From positions 1 through 59,331 of the forward strand of contig JAQBZB010000015.1 in assembly GCA_027622275.1 (NCBI GenBank): a stretch of DNA of 59,331 nt, read 5' to 3'. The position numbers and the translations under genes were made by a program. Source of the DNA: Planctomycetota bacterium. Its GTDB lineage: Bacteria > Planctomycetota > Planctomycetia > Pirellulales > Pirellulaceae. The notes beneath the pieces are model-generated. The model was not told the DNA's origin. It searched no databases and saw only the letters and a program-made list of their open reading frames with translations. Below, one piece after another: positions 1 to 9,060 of this stretch. Numbering within the stretch: the stretch's first letter is position 1; each line of letters begins with the position of its first letter.

Positions 1-165
1 CAGCGTGTTGCCTCGCTGACGCGTCGGGTTACGAGCCACTCACCTCGACGCATCGAGATCGTCAAACTGTACCACGACCATAAGCTGGGCCAACTCGCCA
101 CACCGTCCTTTGCCAAGTACAATGCGAGAACCTCGGACAGGTTTCTGCCCCACCTGCTGAGCTAG
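1..165 (+). CDS. Possible 3' end of a gene cut by the window edge
   Basis: Frame 1 is open from the first base to a TAG at 163-165 and encodes about 54 residues, with a charged stretch containing RRIEIVKLYHD. I do not recognise a family, and a 54-codon open frame in GC-rich DNA can arise by chance. It could be the tail of a gene starting left of the window. No terminator hairpin follows. Confidence 0.2.
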   Translation, partial: QRVASLTRRVTSHSPRRIEIVKLYHDHKLGQLATPSFAKYNARTSDRFLPHLLS

Positions 166-449
166 GCCCGTCGAGGATTCTGCCCCTCCTCCACGGGCCG
201 ATTTTATTTCTTGGCATGCCCGATCAAGGCGTGTGGATTCCTTGCATCGTCGACGGTGCAGCATTAGGTTGGCACTGTTAACCAAGATTCGTAACGCTTC
301 CGTGGATGACTCGGCGTTCTTGTCCGTCCACTTCACGAGAAGCCGGCCAATGCAGACTGCGCAACACGAGTGAAGCGTCGATGTGCGGACGTTTCCATCA
401 CAGCCCAATGACAGAACACTATCGGCAAGCGCGAACACGAGAGCACGCC

Positions 450-1628
450 ATGAACGGGATCTATTTACTTCGAGCTGTTGCGACGTGCCTGGCGCTGGTT
501 GGAGTGTTGTTGCGCGCGAACTGCGCGGGTGCCGAGGAACCTGCGTCGCGGTCGAACTTAGAACAGCGGCTAGCTGCGTATTATGCTCTGCCGAAAGAAT
601 TCGTCGAAGACTCCGGCAACTATCGCTCGCCGCTTTCACTGGCCGGCGGCCGGCGCGTGCAGTCGGCCAGCCAGTGGCAGCACCGGCGAGTTGAGATTCT
701 CGCGTCATGGCATCGCCGGCTGGGTGCCTGGCCGCCGTTGCTCGACAAACCGACCGTCGAGCGTTTGCAGTCGCTCGAGCGCGACGGCTACCTGCAACAT
801 CAGGTGCGAGTCCAGGTTTCGGCCGCGGGCCAAATGGTCGATGGTTATATCTTGATGCCGTTGGGCAACGGTCCGTTTCCCGCGGTGCTGGTCCCTTTTT
901 ACGAGCCACTGACCAGCATCGGCGAAGGCAAAAAGGGACAGGGCACGCATGACTACGGACTGCAACTTGTGCGGCGTGGTTTCGTGACACTGTCGATCGG
1001 CACGCCGGGTGCCTTGGAAAGCATTGGCGTCGATACGCGAAAGGCGCTGGTTGATGCCGGTGAGAAAGAGCGACGCCAGCCGCTGACGTTGTTGGCCTAT
1101 GTGGCCGCCAACTGTCACACGGCTCTGGCACAAATGCCTGAAGTCGATCCGCAACGCATCGGCATCATCGGGCTGTCGTACGGCGGCAAGTGGTCGATGT
1201 TCGCCTCCTGCCTGCACGACAAGTTCGCCTGCGCTGTCTGGTCCGATCCGGGAATCGTGTTCAACGAACAGAACGCCAACGTGAATTACTGGGAGCCCTG
1301 GTATTTGGGTTACGATGCTGCCGTGCGCCGCAAGCCGGGTATTCCGTCGCCCGACAACCCGCGTACCGGGTTGTACAAAGAGATGATCGACGCTGGCGAC
1401 GATCTGGTCGACCTACACGCCTTGATGGCCCCGCGCCCGGTGCTCGTTTCCGGTGGCACCGAAGACCCGCCTCGTAATTGGCGGGCGCTCCAACACCTGG
1501 TCGAGATCAACCGCCTGTTGGGCTACGAACGTCGGGTCGCCATGACCGCGCGCTCAACCCACATTCCCACTGCCAAGGCGTTAGAACTGGAACTGAGCTT
1601 TCTGGAGTATTGGCTCAAGCCGGAATGA
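450..1628 (+). CDS. Secreted alpha/beta hydrolase (dienelactone hydrolase / acetyl-esterase-like)
   Basis: This 392-residue protein starts at ATG 450, the first in-frame ATG followed by a signal peptide (hydrophobic stretch LLRAVATCLALVGVLL, likely cleavage after NCAGA). The open frame extends back to 306, but that part looks non-coding. The nucleophile elbow GLSYGG lies about residue 236, an acid candidate is the Asp in SGGTEDPP, and the His in RSTHIP near the C-terminus completes a Ser-Asp-His triad. Known members of this superfamily hydrolyse esters. A secreted esterase acting on acetylated or methylated polysaccharide is an inference. It stands alone, with 245 bp before the next gene. Confidence 0.75.
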   Translation: MNGIYLLRAVATCLALVGVLLRANCAGAEEPASRSNLEQRLAAYYALPKEFVEDSGNYRSPLSLAGGRRVQSASQWQHRRVEILASWHRRLGAWPPLLDKPTVERLQSLERDGYLQHQVRVQVSAAGQMVDGYILMPLGNGPFPAVLVPFYEPLTSIGEGKKGQGTHDYGLQLVRRGFVTLSIGTPGALESIGVDTRKALVDAGEKERRQPLTLLAYVAANCHTALAQMPEVDPQRIGIIGLSYGGKWSMFASCLHDKFACAVWSDPGIVFNEQNANVNYWEPWYLGYDAAVRRKPGIPSPDNPRTGLYKEMIDAGDDLVDLHALMAPRPVLVSGGTEDPPRNWRALQHLVEINRLLGYERRVAMTARSTHIPTAKALELELSFLEYWLKPE

Positions 1629-1873
1629 CAACTGCTCTCTAACCCCTCACGGCTTTCCGCGCGATTTATCCGCCTCTCCCTGAATTCGAACGTGCATTTG
1701 CGCAGCGAATCTGGTTTAATGGAAGCCGCACACGCCAACCGCGTTTTGCCGACGCCACGACAGGGAGAGAAACCCTGTGACCAAGCCCGCCCTTGATTCC
1801 CGCACTCCGTCCTCACCGCGTCTCGAATATAGAGAACCCGATCAGCAAACCTCTTTGCGAAGGCCCCCGAACC

Positions 1874-2176
1874 ATGGAACAAAAGTTTGAAGGAACGCCT
1901 CAAGCGGAAATCAAGCTCGAAGGCCACAAGCTGATTCGCAGCGACGTGACCAACGATTGGGGATTGCGGGTGCAGTGGTTGATCAAACGCGATGGTCAGG
2001 TCGTTGACAACCCGAACGCTCGCGCGGATTTGACTTACGAGCATCCCGATCAGACGCCCGGCACGTACGAAGTCATCTTGCAAATGTGGAAGTATGTCAA
2101 CTACCGCAAGAAGGACGGCGAGTATGTGGAGAGCACATACATCGACATCTCGAATGCCGTCACCTACACGATCTAG
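1874..2176 (+). CDS. Small conserved beta-rich protein, function unknown
   Basis: This 100-residue protein starts at ATG 1874, with GAAGG about 9 bases upstream. The open frame begins at a TTG at 1793, but that extension has no coding character. The chain alternates short hydrophobic strands with polar turns (ADLTYEHPD, GTYEVILQMWKY, STYIDISNAVTY), which suggests a single immunoglobulin- or PKD-like beta-sandwich. There is no signal peptide. It is the first gene of a + strand run and ends 41 bp before a DUF1501 gene, so it is probably co-transcribed with it. The fold assignment is an inference. Confidence 0.6.
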   Translation: MEQKFEGTPQAEIKLEGHKLIRSDVTNDWGLRVQWLIKRDGQVVDNPNARADLTYEHPDQTPGTYEVILQMWKYVNYRKKDGEYVESTYIDISNAVTYTI

Positions 2177-2217
2177 AGCCACCGAGCAGCGACAAACTTG
2201 ATAAGGGACGATCCGTC

Positions 2218-3594
2218 ATGCTACACATCGGTAACGAACGAGTTCCACTTTGCGGCGGCAACACGCGCCGCAGTTTCCTGCAAGCCGGCGCGGCGACGCT
2301 GACCGGCCTGACGCTGCCGGGCTTGTTTCAATTGCAAGCGGCGGGAGCGGTCGACGAGTCGAAGGCCAAGATCAAGAACTGCATCACGCTGTTCCTGGTC
2401 GGTTCACCCGGTCAACTCGATACGTGGGATATGAAGCCCGACGCGCCCGACGATATCCGCGGCAAGTTCAAACCGATTCAGACCAATGTTGAAGGTGTGC
2501 AGATTTGCGAACACTTTCCGCTGATGGCGCGGATGATGGACAAGGTCGCCTTGGTCCGCAGCCTGCATCACAAGACCGGCGCGTCGCACGAGAACGGCCA
2601 ACGCTGGATGATGAGCGGCCATGACTTCAACGAGAATAATCCGCAGCCTTACATGGGCTCCGTAATCTCGCGAGTGTTCGGCCCCAAAGGCAATTTGCCC
2701 GCGTCGATTATCCTGCCGGACAAGATCGGCAACACCGGCACGGCGACACCGCACGGCCAGCAAGCCGCTTATCTCGGCAGCGCTCATGAACCGTTCTTTC
2801 TCGGCGGCGATCCGGCCAGCGGTGATTTCAAAGTTGCTAACTTGACGCCCCCCGCCGGCCAGACCGAGTTGCGAATCGACGCGCGCCGCAATTTGCTGAA
2901 ACAGATTGATGAGATTCAGCGCCGCAGCGAAACCAAAGCGACGCGCGATTTGGATACGGCCTACGAACGCGCGTTCAATCTGCTCACTTCGCCAGAGACG
3001 AAGAAGTCGTTCGATTTGGGTGACGAACCCGATCAAGTCCGCGACCGCTACGGCCGCAACACGTTTGGACAAAGTTGTTTGATGGCCCGTCGCTTGATCG
3101 AGCGCGGCTCGCGGTTCGTCACGGTGAATCACTTTGACACGGTCTTCAATCTCTCGTGTTGGGACATGCATGCCGACGGCGGCGGGCTGGATAATACGTA
3201 CGACGATTACGAACGACTGCTCTGCCCGCAGTTCGATTGGGCCTTCACGGCGTTGGTCGAGGATCTGGAGCAGCGGGGCATGTTGGAGGATACGGTGATC
3301 GCCGTGCTCACGGAATTCGGCCGCACGCCCAAGTTGAACAACCGTGGCGGGCGGGATCATTATCCGTCCGCTTGGACGAACTTCTTCTGTGGCGGCAACA
3401 TCCAAGGCGGCCGCGTCGTGGGTTCGACCGACAAGATCGGTGCCGCGCCGCACGATCGGCCCGTCACTCCGCCGGAAGTTGTTGCTTCGATCTATCACGC
3501 GATGGGCATCGACCTGGAAACCACCATGATGCCGGGGCCAGGCAGCCGCCCGATCCGATTTATCGAAGCCCAACCGATTCGCGAATTGTTTTGA
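2218..3594 (+). CDS. DUF1501 family secreted protein
   Basis: This 458-residue protein begins at ATG 2218. The N-terminus has a twin-arginine signal (TRRSFLQAGAATLTGLTLPG), implying folded export by Tat. The body is DUF1501, a planctomycete-expanded family related to the alkaline phosphatase/sulfatase superfamily. Visible family stretches are GSPGQLDTWD, SLHHKTGASHENG, LIERGSRFVTVNH, VLTEFGRTP and GGRDHYPSAW. DUF1501 genes are typically next to DUF1549/1553 genes, as here two genes downstream. No activity has been firmly established for the family. Its stop lies 2 bp before the next start, which indicates one operon. Confidence 0.9.
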   Translation: MLHIGNERVPLCGGNTRRSFLQAGAATLTGLTLPGLFQLQAAGAVDESKAKIKNCITLFLVGSPGQLDTWDMKPDAPDDIRGKFKPIQTNVEGVQICEHFPLMARMMDKVALVRSLHHKTGASHENGQRWMMSGHDFNENNPQPYMGSVISRVFGPKGNLPASIILPDKIGNTGTATPHGQQAAYLGSAHEPFFLGGDPASGDFKVANLTPPAGQTELRIDARRNLLKQIDEIQRRSETKATRDLDTAYERAFNLLTSPETKKSFDLGDEPDQVRDRYGRNTFGQSCLMARRLIERGSRFVTVNHFDTVFNLSCWDMHADGGGLDNTYDDYERLLCPQFDWAFTALVEDLEQRGMLEDTVIAVLTEFGRTPKLNNRGGRDHYPSAWTNFFCGGNIQGGRVVGSTDKIGAAPHDRPVTPPEVVASIYHAMGIDLETTMMPGPGSRPIRFIEAQPIRELF

Positions 3595-3596
3595 TT

Positions 3597-6485
3597 ATGC
3601 TGCAACGACTTTGCCAAGCTCTTCTGGTTGTCTGCGCGATCGCCGTGGGCGGAAGCCGCCTCGACGCCGCGCCGCAGATCACAAACATCTCGATACGCGG
3701 TCTGCAAATCGGCGGCACAACCGTGATCGCGATTCAAGGCCGCGACTTGCTGCCCGATCCACAGCTAATCGCCGGTGTGCCGATCGCGAAGCAAGTCGTC
3801 CTGGAAGGAGCCAACGACGGCAACATCCAGATCGAACTCACGCTGGACGGTGATGTCACGCCCGGTATTTGCAATTTGCGGTTGGCGAACACCAAAGGGA
3901 TCTCGGAGCTGCTGTTGGTGGCGGTCGACAAGATGCCGCAAGTTGTCTTCGCGGAATCGGTCGAGACGAAGCCAATCGCGATGCACGGTTCGCTCAGCAG
4001 TTCCAACATCGCGCGAACGAGTTTCACCGGGAAGAAGGACGAGCTGCTACTGATCGAAGTCGAATCGCAACGACTGGGCGGCAAACTGCGTCCGGTCTTG
4101 AATCTTTACGATGCACAGCGAAAGCAGATTGCGATGGCTCTTCCCGCGCCGTGGCTGCGCGGGGATGCACGCCTCGCGGTCACACTGCCGGCAGACGGCC
4201 AGTACACGATCGAGTTGCACGATTTGCAGTATGCCGCTCCCTCCCCAGGCTTTTATCGGCTCAAGATTGGATCGTTTCAGTTTGCGGATATCGCCTTCCC
4301 TCCAGCGGTGCAAATCGGCACGAATGCAAAACTAGCGCTGATTGGAAACTTGCCCGCCGAAAATCAAATAGATTTCGCTGCGGGCAGCGTCAATCGCCCG
4401 TCGCCTGCCCCGTGGCCTGATTTGGAAATGCCGAGCGGGCTGCGGCCACAGGTGTTGGCCAGTCCATTCCCGGAATTGGTGGAGACGCCACGTGGCGAAA
4501 CCCCGCAGCTGATGCCGGGATTTCCCGTCGCGGTCAGCGGTCGATTATTGCAGCCCGGCGAAGAAGACGTCTATCGTGTGCCCGTGACCGCAGGCGCCAA
4601 GTTGCGATTCGACGTGCAGGCGGAACAATTCGGTTCGCCGATCGATGCCTTGTTGGAAATTCGCAACGAGCAGGGAGGGCGTCTTGGGCTGAACGACGAC
4701 TCGACGGACACGACCGACTCGCGGATCGAATACACGGTGCCTAAAGACGTCGCGGCAATCGACGTGGCGATCAAAGATCAAAACGAGACCGCCGATCCGC
4801 ACAGCGTCTATCGGCTGGTTGTGACCTCGCTCGATGCGGTGCCAGCGCCGGACTTTCGCCTGACGATTTCCGCTGACACTTTCAACGTGCCGCAAGGTGC
4901 TTCGCAAGTGTTCCAAGTGGTCGCCCAGCGCACGGGATACGACGGGCCCATCAAGCTGGAGCTGGAAAATCTGCCGTCGAGTGTCATGGCCAGTACCAGC
5001 GTGATCCCAGCCGGGTGCAACGGTGCGTTGGTCACGTTGCAAGGCGCGGGGCAGCAAGCGGAAAACATCATTACTTCTTTGCGCGGCAGCAGCGTCGGGA
5101 TGACGCCGGAGATCACCGCGACCGCATCGTTCGACAAGCATCCCCTCGGCAACTTGCAGCCGTGGCTGCAAATGGATCTCGCGTTGGCGTTGTCGGTCGC
5201 CAACGAAGTTCCGTTCGAAATCGATTGGGCGAAACCTTCGTCCGAAACACAGCTCGTCCTGGGTTCGACATTCAACGCGCCGATCAAGCTCATGCGCCCG
5301 CCCGGGGCCATCGGTCCGGTGCGTGTGTCGCTGTTCATTGGCGAGCCGCCTCCGTTGGTGAACGGCAATCCGGATGTCAATCAATCGGTACGAGCCGAAC
5401 TCGCGACGGTCGACATTCCGGTGGACGGCCCTGCAAAAGCTGCCGCCGATGCACTGGCCGTCGCTGGCAAGGCCCAGGCCGACGAAATGGTGAAGGCCAA
5501 AACGACACAAGAGCTTGGCGCGAAAGCGACGGCGGATGCGCAAGCTGTCGTCAAAGTCGCCACTGACAAGCTCGAGCCGATCACGAAAGCGGTAGCGGAA
5601 GTGCAGACGCAATTGACCGCCGCGCAAGCCATACGGGAAGTGGCCGCCAAGGAAAAGGAAGCTGCTGACGCGGAACTAGTCGCGGCGAGCGACGAGACGG
5701 CGAAAGCGGACGCGGAAGCCAAAGCCAAGGTGGCGGCTGAGAAGCTGGCCGTCGCGGAAAAATCAGTGGCCGACATCGAAGTCAACTTGAAGACCGCCAA
5801 CGAGATGCTGGTGGCTGTTCAAAAGGAAGTGACGGATTCACAAGCCAAGTTGACCGCGGCAACGGAAGCGGCGACAGCAGCCAACAACGCTGCGACCGCG
5901 GCGGTGGCCGTGGCAGACACGAAACAAAAGGAAGCTGAAACGGCGTTCCGCGCGGCAGAAGCAAAGATCAGCAATGAGACAATGTTCAACGTGATCATTC
6001 CGCCGAATCTACCAGCTGGATCGTGCGACGTTGCCTTCAAGACCGAACTTCGCAGCGTCGATAACACTCGGATCGTCGCCGAATACTACACGCCGGTGCG
6101 TCGCTTGAGCATCTTGAATCCGCTCGGCTTGGCGCTGTCGACACCCGACAGATTTGAAACCAGACTCGACGCCGGGCAAGGTGCTTCCGTTAAGCTAATC
6201 GGCACGATCCAGCGCAAGGCGGGTTTCGCGGGCGACGTCACCGTTTCGATCGTCGGGCAGCCGGGTGGTGTGACCGCTCCGAGTGTCGTGCTGTCGGCGG
6301 ACAAAAGCGATTTTGAACTGGAACTGAAATTCCCCGCGAATTTCCAACCCGCCGAAGTCACTTCCATGAAACTCTACGCCACCGGTCCCTACGATCCCAA
6401 AGCCGCCAACATCGTCGTGCGTACCGAAATTCCGATTACGATCAACGTCTTGGCTGCCGACGCGGCTCAAGCAACTCAACCATAA
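3597..6485 (+). CDS. Large secreted beta-sandwich protein with an alanine-rich coiled-coil insert
   Basis: This 962-residue protein starts at ATG 3597, two bases after the DUF1501 stop, with signal peptide CQALLVVCAIAVGGSRLDAA. The open frame extends upstream, but that part lies inside the DUF1501 gene. Residues about 25-610 look like consecutive beta-sandwich modules, including a prepeptidase-C-like module (GEEDVYRVPVTAGAKLRFDV). Residues about 611-790 are a long Ala/Lys/Glu-rich heptad region (VAAKEKEAADAEL, KVAAEKLAVAEKSV). A beta region follows to the end. There is no membrane anchor. It ends 2 bp before the next gene. It is probably a periplasmic or surface scaffold; no enzyme motif was seen. 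Confidence 0.75.
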   Translation: MLQRLCQALLVVCAIAVGGSRLDAAPQITNISIRGLQIGGTTVIAIQGRDLLPDPQLIAGVPIAKQVVLEGANDGNIQIELTLDGDVTPGICNLRLANTKGISELLLVAVDKMPQVVFAESVETKPIAMHGSLSSSNIARTSFTGKKDELLLIEVESQRLGGKLRPVLNLYDAQRKQIAMALPAPWLRGDARLAVTLPADGQYTIELHDLQYAAPSPGFYRLKIGSFQFADIAFPPAVQIGTNAKLALIGNLPAENQIDFAAGSVNRPSPAPWPDLEMPSGLRPQVLASPFPELVETPRGETPQLMPGFPVAVSGRLLQPGEEDVYRVPVTAGAKLRFDVQAEQFGSPIDALLEIRNEQGGRLGLNDDSTDTTDSRIEYTVPKDVAAIDVAIKDQNETADPHSVYRLVVTSLDAVPAPDFRLTISADTFNVPQGASQVFQVVAQRTGYDGPIKLELENLPSSVMASTSVIPAGCNGALVTLQGAGQQAENIITSLRGSSVGMTPEITATASFDKHPLGNLQPWLQMDLALALSVANEVPFEIDWAKPSSETQLVLGSTFNAPIKLMRPPGAIGPVRVSLFIGEPPPLVNGNPDVNQSVRAELATVDIPVDGPAKAAADALAVAGKAQADEMVKAKTTQELGAKATADAQAVVKVATDKLEPITKAVAEVQTQLTAAQAIREVAAKEKEAADAELVAASDETAKADAEAKAKVAAEKLAVAEKSVADIEVNLKTANEMLVAVQKEVTDSQAKLTAATEAATAANNAATAAVAVADTKQKEAETAFRAAEAKISNETMFNVIIPPNLPAGSCDVAFKTELRSVDNTRIVAEYYTPVRRLSILNPLGLALSTPDRFETRLDAGQGASVKLIGTIQRKAGFAGDVTVSIVGQPGGVTAPSVVLSADKSDFELELKFPANFQPAEVTSMKLYATGPYDPKAANIVVRTEIPITINVLAADAAQATQP

Positions 6486-6487
6486 GA

Positions 6488-8971
6488 ATGAAAATGAACT
6501 GTCACTCGTTGAAGAAGATGTCGCGCTTGTCGGCCATCAGTTGTGTTTTGCTGGCGGTTTGCATCGCCGTTGGCCGGGCGGACGACTCGCTCGTGATGAT
6601 CGGCGACTTGCAGGTACAGCCGGCCGAATTGAAGCTCGATCATCGCCGGCATCCGCATTCGATCAACGTGACCATTCAGACTGCCGACGGGCAGCTTGTC
6701 GATTTGACGTCGCAGGCGACTTTCCAATCGAGCGACGAGAATGTTGCCAAAGTCAATTTGCTGGGCTGGGTGCAGCCGATTAACAATGGCGCGGCGCAGA
6801 TTACGGTTCAAGCGGCTGGCAGAACCGCCGCGGTCAAACTGGCGGTGACGGTTCCGGACGCTCCGCGGCCGTACAGTTTCCAGCACGATGTGATGCCAGT
6901 ACTCTCCAAAGCGGGCTGCAATGCGGGGGCTTGCCACGGTTATTCGCTCGGCAAGAACGGTTTCAAGCTCTCACTTCGCGGCTCCGATCCGGCGTACGAC
7001 TACAAAGCGATCACGGACGAATTTCTGGAACGCCGCGTCAATCGGCACAATCCGGCCGCCAGTCTGATCCTCGGCAAGCCATTAGGCGACGTGCCGCACG
7101 AGGGCGGTATTCGGATCGAACGAGACAGCTTGCTGCACGAATACATGCTCGGCTGGATCACGGGCGGTGCGAAATCGGATTTGGACGATCCGGCCACGCT
7201 GGAATCGATCCGTATCTATCCCGAAAACGTGGTGTTGCGTCCCGACATGCAGCAGCAATTGCAGTTGCTGGCCGAGTACTCGGACGGCTCGATTCGCGAC
7301 GTCACGCGACTGGGCATCTACAACGTCAATACGACGCGGATCGCCGAAGTCACCGACGAAGGGCTGGTAACCGCGAATGAACTTGGCGAAACCGCCGTCG
7401 TGGCTCGCTTCGAACGCATCTTCGCGACCTCGAATTTTATTGTTTTGCAACCCAGCGCGAGCTTCCAGCCAACGCCCGTTCCCGAAGACAACGTGATCGA
7501 CAAGTTTGTCGTGCGGAAACTGAACCGATTGAACATCACGCCCTCGGAACTGGCCGGCGACGAAATGTTCTTGCGGCGCGTTTATGTCGACGTGATCGGC
7601 TTGCAGCCAACTCCCGAGCAGCTTCAGGCGTTCCTCGCCGACGCCGAGCCGAACAGGCGCTCGCGGTTAATCGATTCGTTGTTCGATCGGCCGGAATTTG
7701 TCGACCAATGGTCGATGAAGTGGGGCGACCTGCTGCAGATCAGCCGCAACCAGCTGAGCGAGCCGGCCATGTTTGCGTTTCGCGAATGGCTTCGCGGATC
7801 GATCGCGGAGAATCGGCCGCTCGACCAGATTGTTCGCCATATTCTGACCAGCCGGGGGGGCCTGGCGGATGACCCGACATCCGCGTATTTCGTCGCCAGC
7901 AAGGACACGGACGATACGTTGCAACGGGCGACGCAAGTGTTCTGCGGCGTGCGGATGCTGTGCGCCAAATGCCACCCGCATCCGTTCGAGAATTGGACGC
8001 AAGGCGATTACTACGGCCTGCACAGCTTCTTCAATCAAGTGACCACGAAAGCCGATCCGCGGCAAACCGGCGTTCCCAATGCCAAATCGGTGCTCGTCAA
8101 TCTTGCCGCGGGCTACTCGCAGAATCCCCGCACCAGCCAATTGCAGCCGCCTCGTTTTCTGGGAGGCGAAGAGCCCGAGATCGCGGCCGGCACGGATCGC
8201 CGCAAACTGTACGCCGAGTGGCTGACGTCGAAGGACAACGCCTTCTTTGGCCGTAGCATGACCAACCGCATCTGGAGTTATTTCTTCCATCGCGGCATCA
8301 TCGATCCGGTCGACGATTTGCGGACGACGAATCCGCCGATCAATCCCGAACTGTTGGACGCGTTGACACAAGACTTTGTCGATCATGATTTCGACATGCG
8401 TCACTTGATGCGAACGATTACGAACTCACAGACTTATCAGCGCGGCAGCATTGCCAACGACACGAACGCTCACGACGACATGAACTTCTCGCACGCGATT
8501 CCTCGCCGCCTGCCCGCCGAGGCGCTGCTGGATTCGCTGGTCCAGGCGACCGGCGTTCCAGAACAGTTTCCCGGCGCTCCGGCCAACTTTACCGCCAAGC
8601 AACTGCCCGATGCCAACGTGCAAAGCGAGTTTCTAGCATTGTTCGGCAAGCCGCAGCGGATGGAGGCTTGCGAGTGTGAGCGCGATACGGGCTCGAACAT
8701 GTTGCAGGCTCTGCATTTCATCAACGGCCAGTCGATCCTCAGCCGAGTCGCCGCGGCAAACGGGCGGGTCGCTCAGTTGCTGAAAGAAGAAGCGACCGAC
8801 GATCAACTGGTGACAAAACTGTATTTATGGTCGCTGTGCCGACAACCGACTCCGCAGGAAGTCGAAGTCGCCACCGCGTTTATCAAGACGCAGGGCGAAC
8901 AGCGCAAGGAAGCCGCCGAAGACTTGATGTGGGCGTTGTTGAACAGCCACGATTTCGTGCTGCTGTATTGA
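6488..8971 (+). CDS. Big2-PSCyt2(DUF1549)-PSD1(DUF1553) secreted protein
   Basis: This 827-residue protein starts at ATG 6488 (an alternative ATG is at 6494). A signal peptide (LSAISCVLLAVCIAVGRA) is followed by a bacterial Ig-like Big2 domain (about 35-120), a cysteine motif GCNAGACHG that resembles but is not a canonical CxxCH haem site, a second beta domain, DUF1549 from about residue 335 (VIDKFVVRKLNRL, DVIGLQPTPEQL) and DUF1553 to the C-terminus. CAKCHPHPFENW is a canonical CxxCH. Family knowledge: these planctomycete cytochrome-like proteins are secreted and occur with DUF1501. The substrate is unknown. It lies in the same tight operon. Confidence 0.88.
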   Translation: MKMNCHSLKKMSRLSAISCVLLAVCIAVGRADDSLVMIGDLQVQPAELKLDHRRHPHSINVTIQTADGQLVDLTSQATFQSSDENVAKVNLLGWVQPINNGAAQITVQAAGRTAAVKLAVTVPDAPRPYSFQHDVMPVLSKAGCNAGACHGYSLGKNGFKLSLRGSDPAYDYKAITDEFLERRVNRHNPAASLILGKPLGDVPHEGGIRIERDSLLHEYMLGWITGGAKSDLDDPATLESIRIYPENVVLRPDMQQQLQLLAEYSDGSIRDVTRLGIYNVNTTRIAEVTDEGLVTANELGETAVVARFERIFATSNFIVLQPSASFQPTPVPEDNVIDKFVVRKLNRLNITPSELAGDEMFLRRVYVDVIGLQPTPEQLQAFLADAEPNRRSRLIDSLFDRPEFVDQWSMKWGDLLQISRNQLSEPAMFAFREWLRGSIAENRPLDQIVRHILTSRGGLADDPTSAYFVASKDTDDTLQRATQVFCGVRMLCAKCHPHPFENWTQGDYYGLHSFFNQVTTKADPRQTGVPNAKSVLVNLAAGYSQNPRTSQLQPPRFLGGEEPEIAAGTDRRKLYAEWLTSKDNAFFGRSMTNRIWSYFFHRGIIDPVDDLRTTNPPINPELLDALTQDFVDHDFDMRHLMRTITNSQTYQRGSIANDTNAHDDMNFSHAIPRRLPAEALLDSLVQATGVPEQFPGAPANFTAKQLPDANVQSEFLALFGKPQRMEACECERDTGSNMLQALHFINGQSILSRVAAANGRVAQLLKEEATDDQLVTKLYLWSLCRQPTPQEVEVATAFIKTQGEQRKEAAEDLMWALLNSHDFVLLY

Positions 8972-8985
8972 ACTTGTTGACCCTT

Positions 8986-9036
8986 GTTCCCAGGCTCCTG
9001 CCTGGGAACACACTGCACGCGAGGCTCCTGCCTCGC
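8986..9036. repeat. Pair of short palindromes between operon genes
   Basis: Two adjacent perfect hairpins share the core GGCTCCTGCC. The first covers 8986-9009 (gttcccagg...cctgggaac) and the second 9019-9036 (gcgagg...cctcgc). They lie between the stop at 8971 and the start at 9061. The shared core suggests a duplicated REP-like unit. They could act as an mRNA processing or attenuation site between the DUF1553 and WD40 genes. Confidence 0.7.
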
Positions 9037-9060
9037 CCCCCAACAAACGGCACTTTTAAC

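Noticed and set aside
40-1131. 363-codon open frame on the - strand
   Set aside because: It is antisense to the hydrolase gene, has low-complexity Arg/Ala/Ser composition and no family features. It is a GC-rich shadow.
2404-3573. 389-codon open frame on the - strand
   Set aside because: Antisense to the DUF1501 gene, whose motifs and signal peptide are clear.
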